64,000 nt of DNA, from contig NZ_CP014213.1 in NCBI RefSeq assembly GCF_003268005.1, positions 1,240,001 to 1,304,000 on the forward strand. Reading direction: 5' to 3'. A program made the translations under genes and the position numbers. The notes below the pieces were generated by a model that did not search any database, was not told where the DNA came from, and saw nothing but the letters and a program-made list of their open reading frames with translations. Every line of letters starts with the position of its first letter. Within the stretch, counting starts at the first letter, position 1. Shown in pieces: positions 18,337 through 33,300 of the stretch. This DNA comes from Methanosphaera sp. BMS (GTDB taxonomy: Archaea; Methanobacteriota; Methanobacteria; Methanobacteriales; Methanobacteriaceae).

Positions 18337-21300
18337 TTATTGAACTTTTATGTCTGTAATGTTTTGTCTACAAGCATTGTATGCGTAGGTTGCACCAGCG
18401 ACCATTTCAAGAGTTCTGATTGTTGTGTTAGCGAACTTGGTTGGAATATCCACTGTTATGTCAACGGTTCCGTTTACAATTGCAAATGTACTCGTACCGC
18501 TATCTTTACCATAGGTTTCACCGTTTATTTTTATACATGAAGTGGTTGTACCTACGGTGGTATGATTAGACGGATCTAAGAGTTTACCTTTGATGGATAA
18601 TTTTCCATTAGATACCGTTGCCGTGACATTAAAGTGTGTGTCAACTGCTTCAATTGTTAGAGTTGCATTAGCTTTAGCACCATAGAAGTCTTTATATGAG
18701 TATGTAGCATTTATTGTGTAGTTTCTTGCTTTCATACCATCAGGGACTGTGTAGTTGAATACAGCTTGACCGTTTACAACTTGTACTTGTATTGGGTTTC
18801 CGCTAGCATCTTTTAATGTTTGACCATTAAGTTTAAAGATTACAACACCATTTTGTAGTTTAGCTTTTGTAGAGTTGTCTGTTACAGTAGCGATGAATTT
18901 AACTGTTTTATCCATGCTGCTTGTACCCGGACTTACGGCTAAGTTAATGTTTGCTGTTCTGTATTTCATGGTCAATTTATTTGGTCCTCCACGGCTTGCC
19001 TCATAGATTCTGTTGGTTCCACTGTATACTGCTGTAATGTTATAGCTTGATCCTCTCCAACTTAATGGAACTGTGAATTTGACCTTAGCTACTCCATTTT
19101 CTACTTTGGCAGATACAGGAGTTCCATTAGCATCTTTTAGGGTTACACCGTTAAGTTTTATTACTACAGTACCTTCTGTTACTTTATGGTTGTTTTCATC
19201 TGTTACTTTTGCAACAAATTCAATTGTGTCACCGATTACTGCTTCCATATCATTCAGATCTACCCTGGTTTCAAGTTTAATAACTTCTACGGTTGTGTTG
19301 TCCGTATCCTTATTGTATTTTGAAGTTCCAAGATATCTGGCTTCTACTGGATATATTCCATTTTGTTTGTTGGAGTAGTTTTTGTATATGGTTCCGTTTG
19401 TTAATTTGACCGTACCTATATCTGTACCGTTTACAAATAGCTGTACGTTTCCTTCTTTAACTAGGTTGCCATATGAATCTTTTACAGTAGCGTTTATTAG
19501 ATATGTCTTGTTGATTTTTACAGTGTTTATCGGTTGAATTGTTATGTTCACGTTGAGTTTTGCATCCATTGTAACTGATTTACTTACTGGAGCATATGTA
19601 CTGTCACCAGGAGAGGTAACGTTGAGTTTTGTTCTTCCGGCAGGTACATTTACAGGTATCACGGCATTTCCGTTTTTGTCGGTTTTGCCTTCTCCTACTT
19701 TTTTACCGTTTTCATCATAGATTTCAACCGGTGCATTTGCAAGAGGTTTGCCTGTTACAGGATCAGTTAGTGTTACATTTACACTGGCATTTCCTACGGT
19801 ATTGTTATTGACGGTAGCGTTCATGGCGGATTTACGTCCTACCACATCAACATTCTTGATTGTTGCTGATGAGTTAGTGAAGTTTTTGTTTCCTCCATAG
19901 TCAAGGGTAATGTTATATTTACCTTTATCCGTTATGTTGGTGACTATTGTTGCCACTCCATCTTTAACTGTTCCTTTTCCTACTACTTTTCCATCTACAG
20001 TCGCAGTTACAGGACCGTTTGGAATACTTTCACCAGTTGTTTTGTCAGTTACGTTAGCTGTAATTGTTACGTTTCCTGCTGTTCTGTTTGTTACTTTTCC
20101 GGTTGTTTTTGTTGGACGTTTTGCTACGTCTATCGGAACAGTTACTTTAGCAGGGCTGTATGTTTCGTTACCAGGATAGTTTATTACAACATTTTGTTTT
20201 CCTACCGGTAGGTCAACTGGTACTACAACACTACCGTTTGAATCAGTAGTTGCTGGGATTTCTGTACCGTTTGGTAATTTTACTGTTATAGGTGCATTTG
20301 GAATAGGTTCTCCAGTTGCAGGATCTGTAAGTGTTACGTTTACTGTTGTGTTTCCAAGGGTACTGTTTGTTACTTTAGGAGTTATTGTTGCTTTACGTCC
20401 AACTACTTTGGTTGGAATTAGGCTTGACTGGCTTTCAGTGTAATTTTCATTACCTTTGTATTTAGCCGTTATGTTGTAGTCTCCTATTTCATCAATACCT
20501 GTTACTATGGATACAGTATTTGTACCATTTAAGACTCCGTTTCCAATAATTTTCTCATTACCATATTTGTCTACAGCTACTATGTCAACTGGACCATTTG
20601 TTACTGGTTTACCGTTTTGTTTATCGGTTACAGTTGCTTTGACTGTTACGTTACCAGCTGTTTTGTTGGTAACTTGAGCAGTTGTTTTTGTTGGACGTGG
20701 TTTTACATCCACTTTTGCTGTGGTATTTGTTGTGTTATATGTGTCATTTCCTGGGTATACTATGGTTAATTCTTCAGGTCCGACCGGTACGTTTGCGGTT
20801 ATGTTTGCATTACCGTTTTTGTCAGTCTTACCTTCTCCTACTTTTGTACCGTTTTCATCATAGATTTCAACTGGTGCATTTGGTATAGGTTTACCTGTAG
20901 TATCATCAGTTAATGTTACACCGATAACTGTTTTGTTTAAGGTGTCGTTTACTACACTAGCATTTACTGTTGCAGTTCTACCTACTATTTCTTCCGGCAC
21001 TTTGGCAGATTTACTTGGTAGGTATTTGTCTGTTCCATTGTATGCTGCTGTGAAGTTGTATTTGCCTTCTTTGTTTAGGTTTGTGACAACTGTTGCAATT
21101 CCATCATGTACTTCTGCCTGTCCGATAGTCTGTGTTTTGCCATCTGGACCTGTAGCTTGGATGGTTACTGTACCGTTTGGTACTTTGTTACCGTTTACAT
21201 CAAGGACTTCTGCTTCAATTGTTACGTTTCCTGCTGTATTGTTAACGACTTCCAGTGTGGTGGTTGTATTGATTTTTGTTACTTTTACATCTTTTAGTGT

Positions 21301-24300
21301 TGTTTCATTACCGTTGAATACGTCATTTCCATCATATTTGATGTTGAATGTGTATTTTCCGACTTCATCAATATCTAATTTGATGTTTCTTGCAACTCCA
21401 TCGACTACTTCTCCTTCTCCAACTTTTACGTCATCAACGAATACTTCTACTTTACCACTTAATACTTTTCCGGTTGTGTCTTTTCCATCAACTTTAACGT
21501 CTATTGTGACGTTTGTTACAGTAGCGTTTGTTACTGTAGCTTTTACAGTTGTGTTAAGTTTAGCTACTTCAAATGAAGTATTGTTATACTCGGATTTGAG
21601 GTATGCGTTTGTTGTGTTTTCCACATAGTATCCGGTAATTGTTACGTTTTTACCAACGGTTGTGTTGGTGTATTCGTATAATCCACTACCTTCAGTTATG
21701 TCTACTTCCACGATGTCACCGTCAACGATTAATAATACTGTACCGTTTACAGGGTTACCTAATTCATCGGTTACATTTACTTTAATGTTTGATGTTCCAT
21801 TAATTATCACGTCGTTTGATGTGATGTTAATGAATGTTGGCATGTATTTTACGTTTACGACTTCTGTTGCGTTATCAGCACCTAGATATACTGGTGTTTC
21901 ATTGTATACAGCGACAATATCAATATGTTCAGCATTGAATGGTGTATATGGTATTGTTACCTGACCATTTTCATCTGTGGTTAAGTTTCCACTAGCTATT
22001 TCTTTACCGTCTTGAGTTACTACAACACTTACAGTTTCACCAGCAGGTAATGTGCTTGTTTCATTTGAAACAGTTATTACAGCACTTGTTGGTTTGTGTG
22101 CAGTTACTGGTGCATCTGGTTCGATTACAATTGTAGTTTCTCGTTTGGCTATTTCTATTGTCACATCTACTGGTTCTACTTCTTCATAACCTTCTGTAGG
22201 TTCAGTTAACTCTGCAGTTATGGTTACGTTTTTACCTTCTTCAGTATCTTTGAATTCATATGTTCCGATACCATCTTTAACTTCAACAGGTACTGGTTCA
22301 TCTACTCCAGGAATTGTTATAAGAACAGTTCCGTCAAGTGGATTACCATCCTCATCAGTTAAGTTGATGGTTACTATGCTTGTACCGTTGATTGTAGTGT
22401 TTTCAGCGGTAACGGTCATGTTGATACCCATAGCACCTACATCTTCAATGATTTCTGTTTCTTCACCATCATTGTATTGAGGTGTTTCATCAAAGATTAC
22501 AGTAATTTCAATATCATCAGTATTTTCTGGTGTAAATGGAATTACTACCTGACCATTTTCATCAAGCTCAACTTCATCATTGAATAACTCAATATCACCT
22601 TGAGTTACAATCACACTTACAGTTTCACCAACAGGAATACTACCTTCCTCAGTTGAGACTGTGATTGTAGCATTTGTAGGTCTGTGAGCAGTCACATCAT
22701 CCTCAGGTGCAATGTCAATAATGACATCTAACTTGTCTACATCAAATTCATCAGTATCAGGTTCTGATTCGGCATAACCATTATCCTCATCAGCTAATAC
22801 TTTAGCACTTACTTCGACTGTTTTACCATCTTCCGTATCATCATATACATATACTGCTTTACCCTCTGTATCAGTAGTTACAGTTTCAACTTTAGGTTCA
22901 CCAGTGCCATCATCAAATGTTAACTCCACAGTTGCACCGGCAACAGGATAACCTAATTCATCGGTTACAACAACTTCAACAGGAGTTGTACCGTTAATTG
23001 CAGTATCATCCACAGGAGTAATTTCAACATTTGTACCCATAGCATTTACATCAAGAATAACTGTACCGGCAATTGCTTCAATATATACATCATTTTCTGG
23101 ATGTACAACATTAATCGTTACTGGTTCAGTTGTTACTGGAGTAAAGTCAACAGTTACCTGACCAGCATCATTTGTCTTAGCAGTTACTTCTGCTAATACA
23201 TTGCCTGCTTCATCGGTAATTGTTACTGTTACCTCTTCACCTGCTACGTTATCTTCAGTTTCATTTGTTAATGTGATAACGACAGTTGCAGGAACATGAG
23301 CAGTTAACTCTTCTGGTGCATCGATATCTATGGTAATATCAAGTTTTTCAACTTCAAACGTTGTACTGTTTGTTTTTGATTTGAGATATCCGTTTTCTGG
23401 ATCTGCTTCAAAGTAACCTGTTACAGTTACCTCTTTACCAACTGTTGTATTGGTGTAGTCATATACTGCTATACCTTCATCATTTGTTTCAACTTCTACC
23501 ATTTGACCGTCAACGATTAATACGACAGTACCAGTTACAGGATTGCCTTCTTCATCAGTTACATTTACTGTAATGTGACTTGTACCATTGATGGATACAT
23601 CTTCTGATGTGATGTTTAGGTATGTGTTTGTAGATTTAATGTTTCCAATTGTTGTTTCAGCATCACTAGCCAGATATACTGGTGTTTCATCGAATACAGC
23701 TGAAATTACTATATCATCAGTGTTTACAGGCACAAATGGAACATCTACAGCACCATTTTCATCAGTAGTAAATGACATGTTGTCCACTAATACTGTATCA
23801 CCTTGTTTTACAGTAACATTTACTGTTTCACCAGCCGATAATGTGCTTGTTTCATTTGAAACAGTTATTGTAGCACTTGTAGGTTCATGTGCCTTAATAG
23901 GACTTTCAGCTACAATTTCCATAGTAGTGTCCAATTTAGCTACTTCAAATGTTACATCTACTGGTTCTACTTCTTCATAACCTTCTGTAGGTTCAGTTAA
24001 CTCTGCGGTTATGGTTACGTTTTTACCTTCCTTAGTATCAATATATTCAATTGTAGCAATACCAGTTTCATCAACAGCTACAATTCTAGGTTCGTCTTCA
24101 CCAGGAATTGTCACTTCAACAGTTCCACTGATTGGATTGCCGTCCTCGTCAGTCAAGTTAATAGTGATTACACTTGTACCGTTGATTGTGGTGTTTTCAG
24201 CGGTAACGGTCATGTTGATACCCATAGCCTCTACATCGTCAATGATTTCTGTTTCTTCACCATCATTGTATTGAGGTGTTTCATCAAAGATTACAGTAAT

Positions 24301-27300
24301 TTCAATATCATCAGTATTTTCTGGTGTAAATGGAATTACTACCTGACCATTTTCATCAAGCTCAACTTCATCATTGAATAACTCAATATCACCTTGAGTT
24401 ACAATCACACTTACAGTTTCACCAACTGGAATACTACCTTCCTCGGTTGAGACAGAGATTGTAGCATTTGTAGGTCTGTGAGCAGTCACATCATCCTCAG
24501 GTGCAATGTCAATAATGACATTTAACTTCTCTACTGTGAATTCTTCCGGTTCATCAGTTTCAGATGTTGCATAACCATCATCATTTGCTACTAATGCAGC
24601 AGTTACTTCCACTACTTTACCCTCTTTGGTATTATCGTAGACATATACTGCTTCACCATTTTCATCAGTAGTTACAGTTACAGCTTCAATATTTCCCTTT
24701 TCATCCTCAAATGTTAATCCCACAATTTGACCAATTACAGGATTACCTAATTCATCTGTTACAATAACTTTAACATCAGTTGTACCATTGATAATTGTAT
24801 CTTCAGGTTCTTCAAGTTCAATTGTAGTTTTAATTTGAGCAACTGAATTTTCAGCCATAGCCGTACATTCTAGATATACATCATTTTCAGGATGTACAAC
24901 ATCAATTGTTACAGTTCCATCTGTTACAGGTGTAAAGTCAACAACAAGCTGACCCCTATCATTAGTAACAGCAGTCACATTAGCAAGTACATTACCAGCT
25001 TCATCCGTAATAACAACAGTTACCTCTTCACCAGGAACAACAACTGTTTTATCAGTGTCATTGGTTAATGTAACGGTTGCAGTTGCAGGAACATGAGCAG
25101 TTAAATCAGAACTGACCTCTAAATCCATGTAGATTGGTAATTTTTCAACTTCAAATGTTGTACTGTTTACTTTGGATTTTAGATATCCGTTTTCTGGATC
25201 TGCTTCAAAGTAACCGGTTACAGTTACGGTTTTACCAACTGTTGTATTGGTGTAGTCATATACTGCTATACCTTCATCATTTGTTTCAACTTCTACAAGG
25301 TTACCATCAATAGTTAAGACAACTGTTCCACTTACTGGTTTACCTTCATCATCAGTTACATTTAGTGTAATGTGACTTGTATGATTGATTGATACATCTT
25401 CAGATGTAATGTTAAGGTTTGTTCCAATAGATTTGATGTTTCCAACAGTTGCACTGTTTTCTGATGGGTTATATACATCGTCACCTTCATATGTAACTGT
25501 GATTACTACATCATCAGTATTTATTGGTGTGAAGTCTATTACAAGTTTTCCATCTTCATCAGTGACTAAATCATCTGCTGGTTGTTTGATAGGTACTGGA
25601 ATACCATTTTGTGTTACGGTAACTTCAACTTTCTGATTAGGTAATAATACACCATCACTTGATAATGTAATAGTAGCACTTGTTTCTTTATTAGCGGTTA
25701 TTGGACTTTCAGGTTCTATTTCAATAGTAGTGTCTAATTTAGCTACTTCAAATGTATCTGGTTCTGAAGGTTCTGATTCAGCATAACCATTATCCTCATC
25801 AGCCAATACTTTAGCAGTCACAGTTACATTCTTACCAACTGTAGTGTTGGTATAATCAACTGTTGTCATACCATTCTCATCAGTAGGACCAATAGTAATA
25901 GTATCTTCTTCACCATCTTCATTAACAATAGTTAAATTAACTTTTACACCAGCAACAGGATTACCTTCATCATCAGTTACGGTTACTTCTATAGGAGTCT
26001 TACCACCGATTGTGGTATCGTCTATTGGAGCAATTACAACATGAGTACCAATAGCATCTATATCAGTGATAGTTGCAGATTCTTCACCATCATAATATTG
26101 AGGTGTTTCATCAAAGATTACCAGTATTTCAATTTCCTCCATATTTTCCGGAGTGAATGGAATTACAACTTGACCATTCTCATCAAGAGTTACTTCATCA
26201 TTGAATAACTCCTCATCATCCTGAGTAATAACAACACTTACAGTTTCACCTACAGGTATACTACCTTCCTCGGTTGTAACGGTAATAGTTGCAGTTGTAG
26301 GAACATGAGCAGTTACTTCATCTTCAGGAACAATATCAATTATAACCGGTAATTTTTCAACATCAAATTCATCACTTGTACTTGACTCATCTGAAAGATC
26401 ATAACCATCCTCAGCAACCTCGGCAGTAACACTTACAGTCTTACCTTCCTCAGTGTCATCATAAGGAATAGTTATCGTACCATCTTCACCGGTAGTAATT
26501 GTCACGACAATAGGTTCACCAGTACCATCATCAATGGTTACTTTTACAGGTACACCCTCTACAGGATTACCATCCTCATCAGTGACAACTATTTCAACGT
26601 TATTTGTTTCATTAATCTTAATGTCATCCAGTTGAGTAACTTCAAGAGTAATCTCTTTTGTATCTACATCAAATGTAGGATATTCACCAGTTGCTTCATC
26701 TTTATTGTCTGCATATTGATATACATCATTTTCAGGATGTGTTACTTCAACAGTTATTTTACCACTATCTTCAGGAGTAAAGTCAACTACAACTTGACCT
26801 GCATCATCTGTAGTAGCAGTTACATTTGCAAGTACATTTCCATCCTCATCAGTTATTACAACTGTTACTTCTTCACCTGGAACAACAACCTGTTTCTCGG
26901 TGTCATTGGTTAACGTTACCGTAGCAGTTGCAGGCTCGTGAGCAGTTAAATCCTGACTTACTTCAAGAGTAATGTCAATAGGTAACTTACTTACTTCGAA
27001 TGTTGTACTGTTTACGCTGGACTTGAGATATCCAGCTTCTGAGTCACCAACATAGTAACCGGTTACTGTGACATCCTTACCGACATGGGTATCATTGTAC
27101 TCATATACAGCAGTACCATCACTTTCCAGTTCTACTTCCACAAGGTTACCGTCAACTGTTAACATTACTGTACCAGTTACAGGGTTACCTTCCTCATCAG
27201 TTACGTTTAACCTGATGTGACTTGTACCGTTAATGGATACATCCTCAGACGTAATGTTTAGATAGGTATTTGTAGATTTAACATTTCCAACGGTTGCAGT

Positions 27301-30300
27301 GTTTTCTGCCTCGTTGTAAACAGGACTACCCTCATATTCTACTGTGATTACTACATCATCAGTATTTTCCGGCATGTATGAAACTGTTACTTGACCGTTT
27401 TCATCGATAGTTAATGGCTCGGCTTCCTCACTTGAATCATATAATACCGTATCACCCTGTTTTATAACAACAACGACCGGTTCACCTTCAGGTAAAGCTT
27501 CACCATCACTAGTTAATGTAATAGTAGCACTAGTCTCTTCATGAGCAGTTACAGGTCTTTCAGGAACTATTTCAATAGTTGTGTCCTTCTTAGCTACCTC
27601 GAATGTATCTGGTTCTGAAGGCTCTGATTCAGCATAACCATTATCCTCATCAGCTAATACAGTAGCAGTCACAGTTACATTCTTACCAACTGTAGTGTTG
27701 GTATAATCAACTGTTGCCTTACCATTCTCATCAGTAGGACCAATAGTAATAGTATCCTCTTGGCCATCTTCATTAACAATAGTTAAATTAACTTTTACAC
27801 CAGCAACAGGATTACCTTCATCATCAGTTACGGTTACTTCTATAGGAGTCTTACCACCGATTGTGGTATCGTCTATTGGAGCAATTACAACATGAGTACC
27901 AATAGCATCTATATCAGTGATAGTTGCAGATTCTTCACCATCATAATATTGAGGTGTTTCATCAAAGATTACCAGTATTTCAATTTCCTCCATATTTTCC
28001 GGAGTGAATGGAATTACAACTTGACCATTCTCATCAAGAGTTACTTCATCATTGAATAACTCCTCATCATCCTGAGTAATAACAACACTTACAGTTTCAC
28101 CTACAGGTATACTACCTTCCTCGGTTGTAACGGTAATAGTTGCAGTTGTAGGAACATGAGCAGTTACTTCATCTTCAGGAACAATATCAATTATAACCGG
28201 TAATTTTTCAACATCAAATTCATCACTTGTACTTGACTCATCTGAAAGATCATAACCATCCTCAGCAACCTCGGCAGTAACACTTACAGTCTTACCTTCC
28301 TCAGTGTCATCATAAGGAATAGTTATCGTACCATCTTCACCGGTAGTAATTGTCACGACAATAGGTTCACCAGTACCATCATCAATGGTTACTTTTACAG
28401 GTACACCCTCTACAGGATTACCATCCTCATCAGTGACAACTATTTCAACGTTATTTGTTTCATTAATCTTAATGTCATCCAGTTGAGTAACTTCAAGAGT
28501 AATCTCTTTTGTATCTACATCAAATGTAGGATATTCACCAGTTGCTTCATCTTTATTGTCTGCATATTGATATACATCATTTTCAGGATGTGTTACTTCA
28601 ACAGTTATTTTACCACTATCTTCAGGAGTAAAGTCAACTACAACTTGACCTGCATCATCTGTAGTAGCAGTTACATTTGCAAGTACATTTCCATCCTCAT
28701 CAGTTATTACAACTGTTACTTCTTCACCTGGAACAACAACCTGTTTCTCGGTGTCATTGGTTAACGTTACCGTAGCAGTTGCAGGCTCGTGAGCAGTTAA
28801 ATCCTGACTTACTTCAAGAGTAATGTCAATAGGTAACTTTTCAACTTCAAATGTTGTTGTGTTTACATTTGATTTGAGATATCCAGCTTCTGGATCTGCA
28901 TCGAAGTAACCTGTTACAGTTACATTCTTACCTACCTGAGTATTGTTGTATTCATATACAGCACTACCTTCTACAACGTCCACTTCTACAATCTGACCAT
29001 CAACGATTAAGGTAGCTGTACCGTTTACCGGATTGCCTTCCTCATCAGTTACATTCAATGTAATGTGACTTGTACCGTTAATGGATACATCCTCAGACGT
29101 AATGTTTAGATAGGTATTTGTAGACTTAATGTTACCAATTGTTGTTTCAGCTTCAGCTGAGTTATATACAGGTGTTTCATTAAATACTGCTGTGATTGTA
29201 ACATCATCAGTATTCTCTGGTGTATAATCAACAGTTACTGTACCATCATCATTTGTTACAAATGTATCATTTACAAGTACAATATCACCCTGTTTAATGA
29301 TAACTGTAACCTCTTCACCTGCAGCTAAAGCACTTGTATCATTATATACTGTAATGTTAGCGCTTGTAGGTTCATGTGCTTTTACAGGACTTTCAGGCAC
29401 TATCTCAATAGTAGTGTCCAGCTTAGCCACTTCAAGCGGTACAACAACAGGTTCAACAGGATCATAACCATCGACTGGTTCAACCAATTCGGCAGTTACA
29501 TCAATAACTTTACCTTCATCAGTATCCTCATAGATAATTGATCCGGTACCATTTACAACTTCTACAGGTATAGGTTCATCCAATCCAGGAATAGTTATGT
29601 TTACAGTTCCGTTAAGTGGATTACCATCCTCATCAGTTAATGTAACAGTAATGTTACTTGTACCGTTGATTGTAGTGTTTTCAGCAGTTACGTTCATAAC
29701 AATGCCCATAGCTTCCACTGGAGTTATGACATCATCTGCATCGATATCCTTGTATTGAGGTGTTTCATCAAAGATTACTCTTACTTCAATATCCTCCGTA
29801 TTTATTGGCGTAAATGGAATTACTACCTGACCGTTTTCATCAAGAGTACCTTCACCATTGTATAACTCCTCATTATCCTGAGTAATGATTACATTTACAG
29901 TTTCACCGACAGGAACACTTCCTTCCTCGGTTGAAACAGTAACTGTTACATTTGTAGGTCTGTGAGCAGTTATGCCATCTTCATAGTCGATATCGATTGT
30001 AGTTTCTAGTTTGGCTACTTCAAATTCATCATTAGCAATTCCTGATGCACCATAACCATTTACCCAATCATTTTGAGCTGCAGCACTTACATCTACATGC
30101 TTACCTTCTTCAGTATCGGTGTATGTATATACTACCATACCATTCTCATCGGTAGTGACATTTACTTTTACAGGTTCTTGACCTTCAACCTCAAACGTAA
30201 ATGTTACGTTTACACCGGCTACAGGCTCATCAGTGAAATCAGTGAGTACTGTAGCTGTAATAATGCTTGTACCATTTATTATAGTGTCTTCGGCTGCGAG

Positions 30301-33300
30301 ATTGACAATATGAGTGCCTATTGCATTTACGTCAGTTATTTCTTTTGAAGCTTCCTTTTCATTGTATGCATCACTTTCAGGATGTTCAACAGTAATTGTA
30401 ATCTTTGAATCACTTGCAGCTGTTACAGGAGTAAAGTCAACATAAACCTTACCATCAGCATCAGTAACAGCGGTGACATTAGCAAGTACATTACCTGCTC
30501 CATCCTTAATTACTACAATTACCTCTTCACCAGGAACATTATCATCAGTCTCATTGGTTAACGTAATGGTTGCAGTGTAATCCGTGTGAGCAATCACCCG
30601 TTCAGGTACCTCAATATCAATGGTTAAATCAAGTTTCTTAACTTCAAACTCATCAGATGTCACAGGACTTCTAATATAACCATTTGTTACATTATCAGCA
30701 AAGTAACCAGTTACAGTTACGTTCTTACCAACACTGGTATTGGTGTATTGATATTCACCATGACCATTATCTACAGGAACTTCTACAAGTTGACCATCAA
30801 CTGTTATTATAGCAGTACCTGTTACTGGTTTACCATTAGCATCAACAACTTCAACGTTAATAACGGCGGTATCATTGATACTTACATCATCGGTTGAGAT
30901 TGTCATCACTGTGTCGATTGGTTTGATGTTATTTACGATTGCAGTGTTTTCTGCTTCATTGTATACATCGTCACCTTCATATTCAACTTTAATTTCCACA
31001 TCATCAGTATTTACTGGCGTGTATTGAACTGTCACTTGACCGTTTGCATCAATAGTAGCTGTTGTCTGATTAAGTGGTATGCCATTCTGTGTTATAGTAA
31101 CTTTTATCTCTGTACCTTCAGGTAAAGGTTCATCATCACTAGTAACTGTTATGGTAGCACTTGTTTCTTCATGAGCAGTTACAGGTCTTTCAGGAACTAT
31201 CTCAATAGTAGTGTCCTTCTTAGCTACCTCAAATGTATCTGGTTCTGAAGGCTCTGATTCAGCATAACCATTATCCTCATCAGCTAATACCTTAGCTGTT
31301 ACAGTGACGTTTTTACCAACGGTTGTGTTGGTATAAGGTACTGTTGCTACACCATTTTCATATGTAGGACCAATAGTTATAGTTTCCTCTTCGCCATCCT
31401 CATTGACGATAGTTAACTCTACTTCTACACCAGCAACCGGATTACCGAATTCATCAGTTACGACTACTTCAATAGGAGTAGTTCCGCCAATTACTGTATC
31501 ATCTATTGGAGTAATCTCAACATGAGTTCCAATAGATTCAACACCAGTAATAGTTGCAGGTTGTTCAGCACTATAGTATTGAGGTGTTTCATCAAATGTT
31601 ACTTTAATGTTAATCTCTTCAGTAGTTTCTGGTGTAAACATTATTGTAAATTTACCATCGTAGCTAAGTGTAATATCTTGTTCGAATAACGTGTCTTCAT
31701 TATCACCTTGAGTTACGGTAACTGTTACAGTTTCACCAACAGGAATGATTCCTTCTAATGTTGTGATAGTTATTTCAGCACTTGTTGTTTTATGAGCAGT
31801 TACATCATCTTCAGGTACAATATTTATAGTAGGAGTTAACTTATCTACCTTGAATTCATCACTTGTACTTGATTCATCAGAAAGATCATAACCATCCTCG
31901 GCAACATCGGCTGTAACACTTACAGTCTTACCTTCCTCAGTATCATCATAAGGAATGGTTATCGTACCATCTTCACCTGTAGGAATTGTCACAACAATAG
32001 GCTCACCAGTACCATCATCAATGGTTACTTTTACAGGTACACCCTCTACAGGATTACCATCCTCATCAGTGACAACTATTTCAATATTATTTGTTTCATT
32101 AATCTTAATGTCATCCAGTGGAGTAACTTCAAGAGTAATCTCTTTTGCATCTACACTAAATGTAGGATATTCACCGGTTGCTTCATCCTTATTGTCTGCA
32201 TATTGATATACATCATTTTCAGGATGTGTTACTTCAACAGTTATTTTACCACTATCTTCAGGAGTAAAGTCAACTACAACTTGACCAGCATCATCTGTAG
32301 TAGCAGTCACATTAGCAAGTACGTTTCCGTCCTCATCAGTAATTACGACTGTTACCTCTTCACCAGGAACAACAACCTGTTTCTCGGTGTCATTGGTTAA
32401 CGTTACCGTAGCAGTTGCAGGCTCGTTAGCAGTTAAATCCTGACTTACTTCAAGAGTAATGTCAATAGGTAACTTGAGTACATCAAAGTCATCAGATGTT
32501 ACAGGACTTCTGATGTAGCCGTTTGTAACATTATCAGCAAAGTATCCGGTTACAGGTACGTTTTTACCAACACTGGTATTGGTGTATTGAATTTCACCAT
32601 GACCATTATCTACAGGAACTTCTACAAGCTGACCATCAACGGTTAATATTGCCGTACCAGTTGCAGGATTACCTTCAGCATCAACAACTTCAACATTAAT
32701 GACAGCAGTACCATTGATGCTTACATCATCAGCGGTGATAGTCATAACCGTATCGATTGGTTTGATGCTTGAAACTGTTGTGCTGTCTTGTGTACCATAA
32801 TAATAATCATCGTTGCCATCATATTCTACTATGATTTCAATGTCATCAGCAGTTTGTGGCGTGAAGTCTATTGTTACTTGACCGTTTTCGTCTGTCGTTA
32901 ATGTTTCAGTAGCGATTGCTTCGCCATTTTGCATTACGGTTACTTTAACTTGTTCACCAGCAGGTAGTGGTTGATCTTCACATGAAACTGTTATATCTGC
33001 ACTACTTTCCTTATGAGCAACCACAGGAGTTGCAGGGTCAATATCAATTGTAGTGTTTAACTTATCTACTTTGAAAGTTTCAGGACCAGCTTCGGATTCT
33101 GCATAACCATCGCCAGCTACCAGTTCAGCAGTTACACTGACTGTTTTACTTATTTCTGTTTTGTCATAAGTGTATGTTGCTACACCGTTTTCATCAGTTA
33201 CTACTGGTACTGGTTCATCGATACCTTCAATTGTTAATTCTACTGTTTCACCGACAACAGGGTTTCCTTCATCATCAGTTACAACAACTGTTATAGTGCT

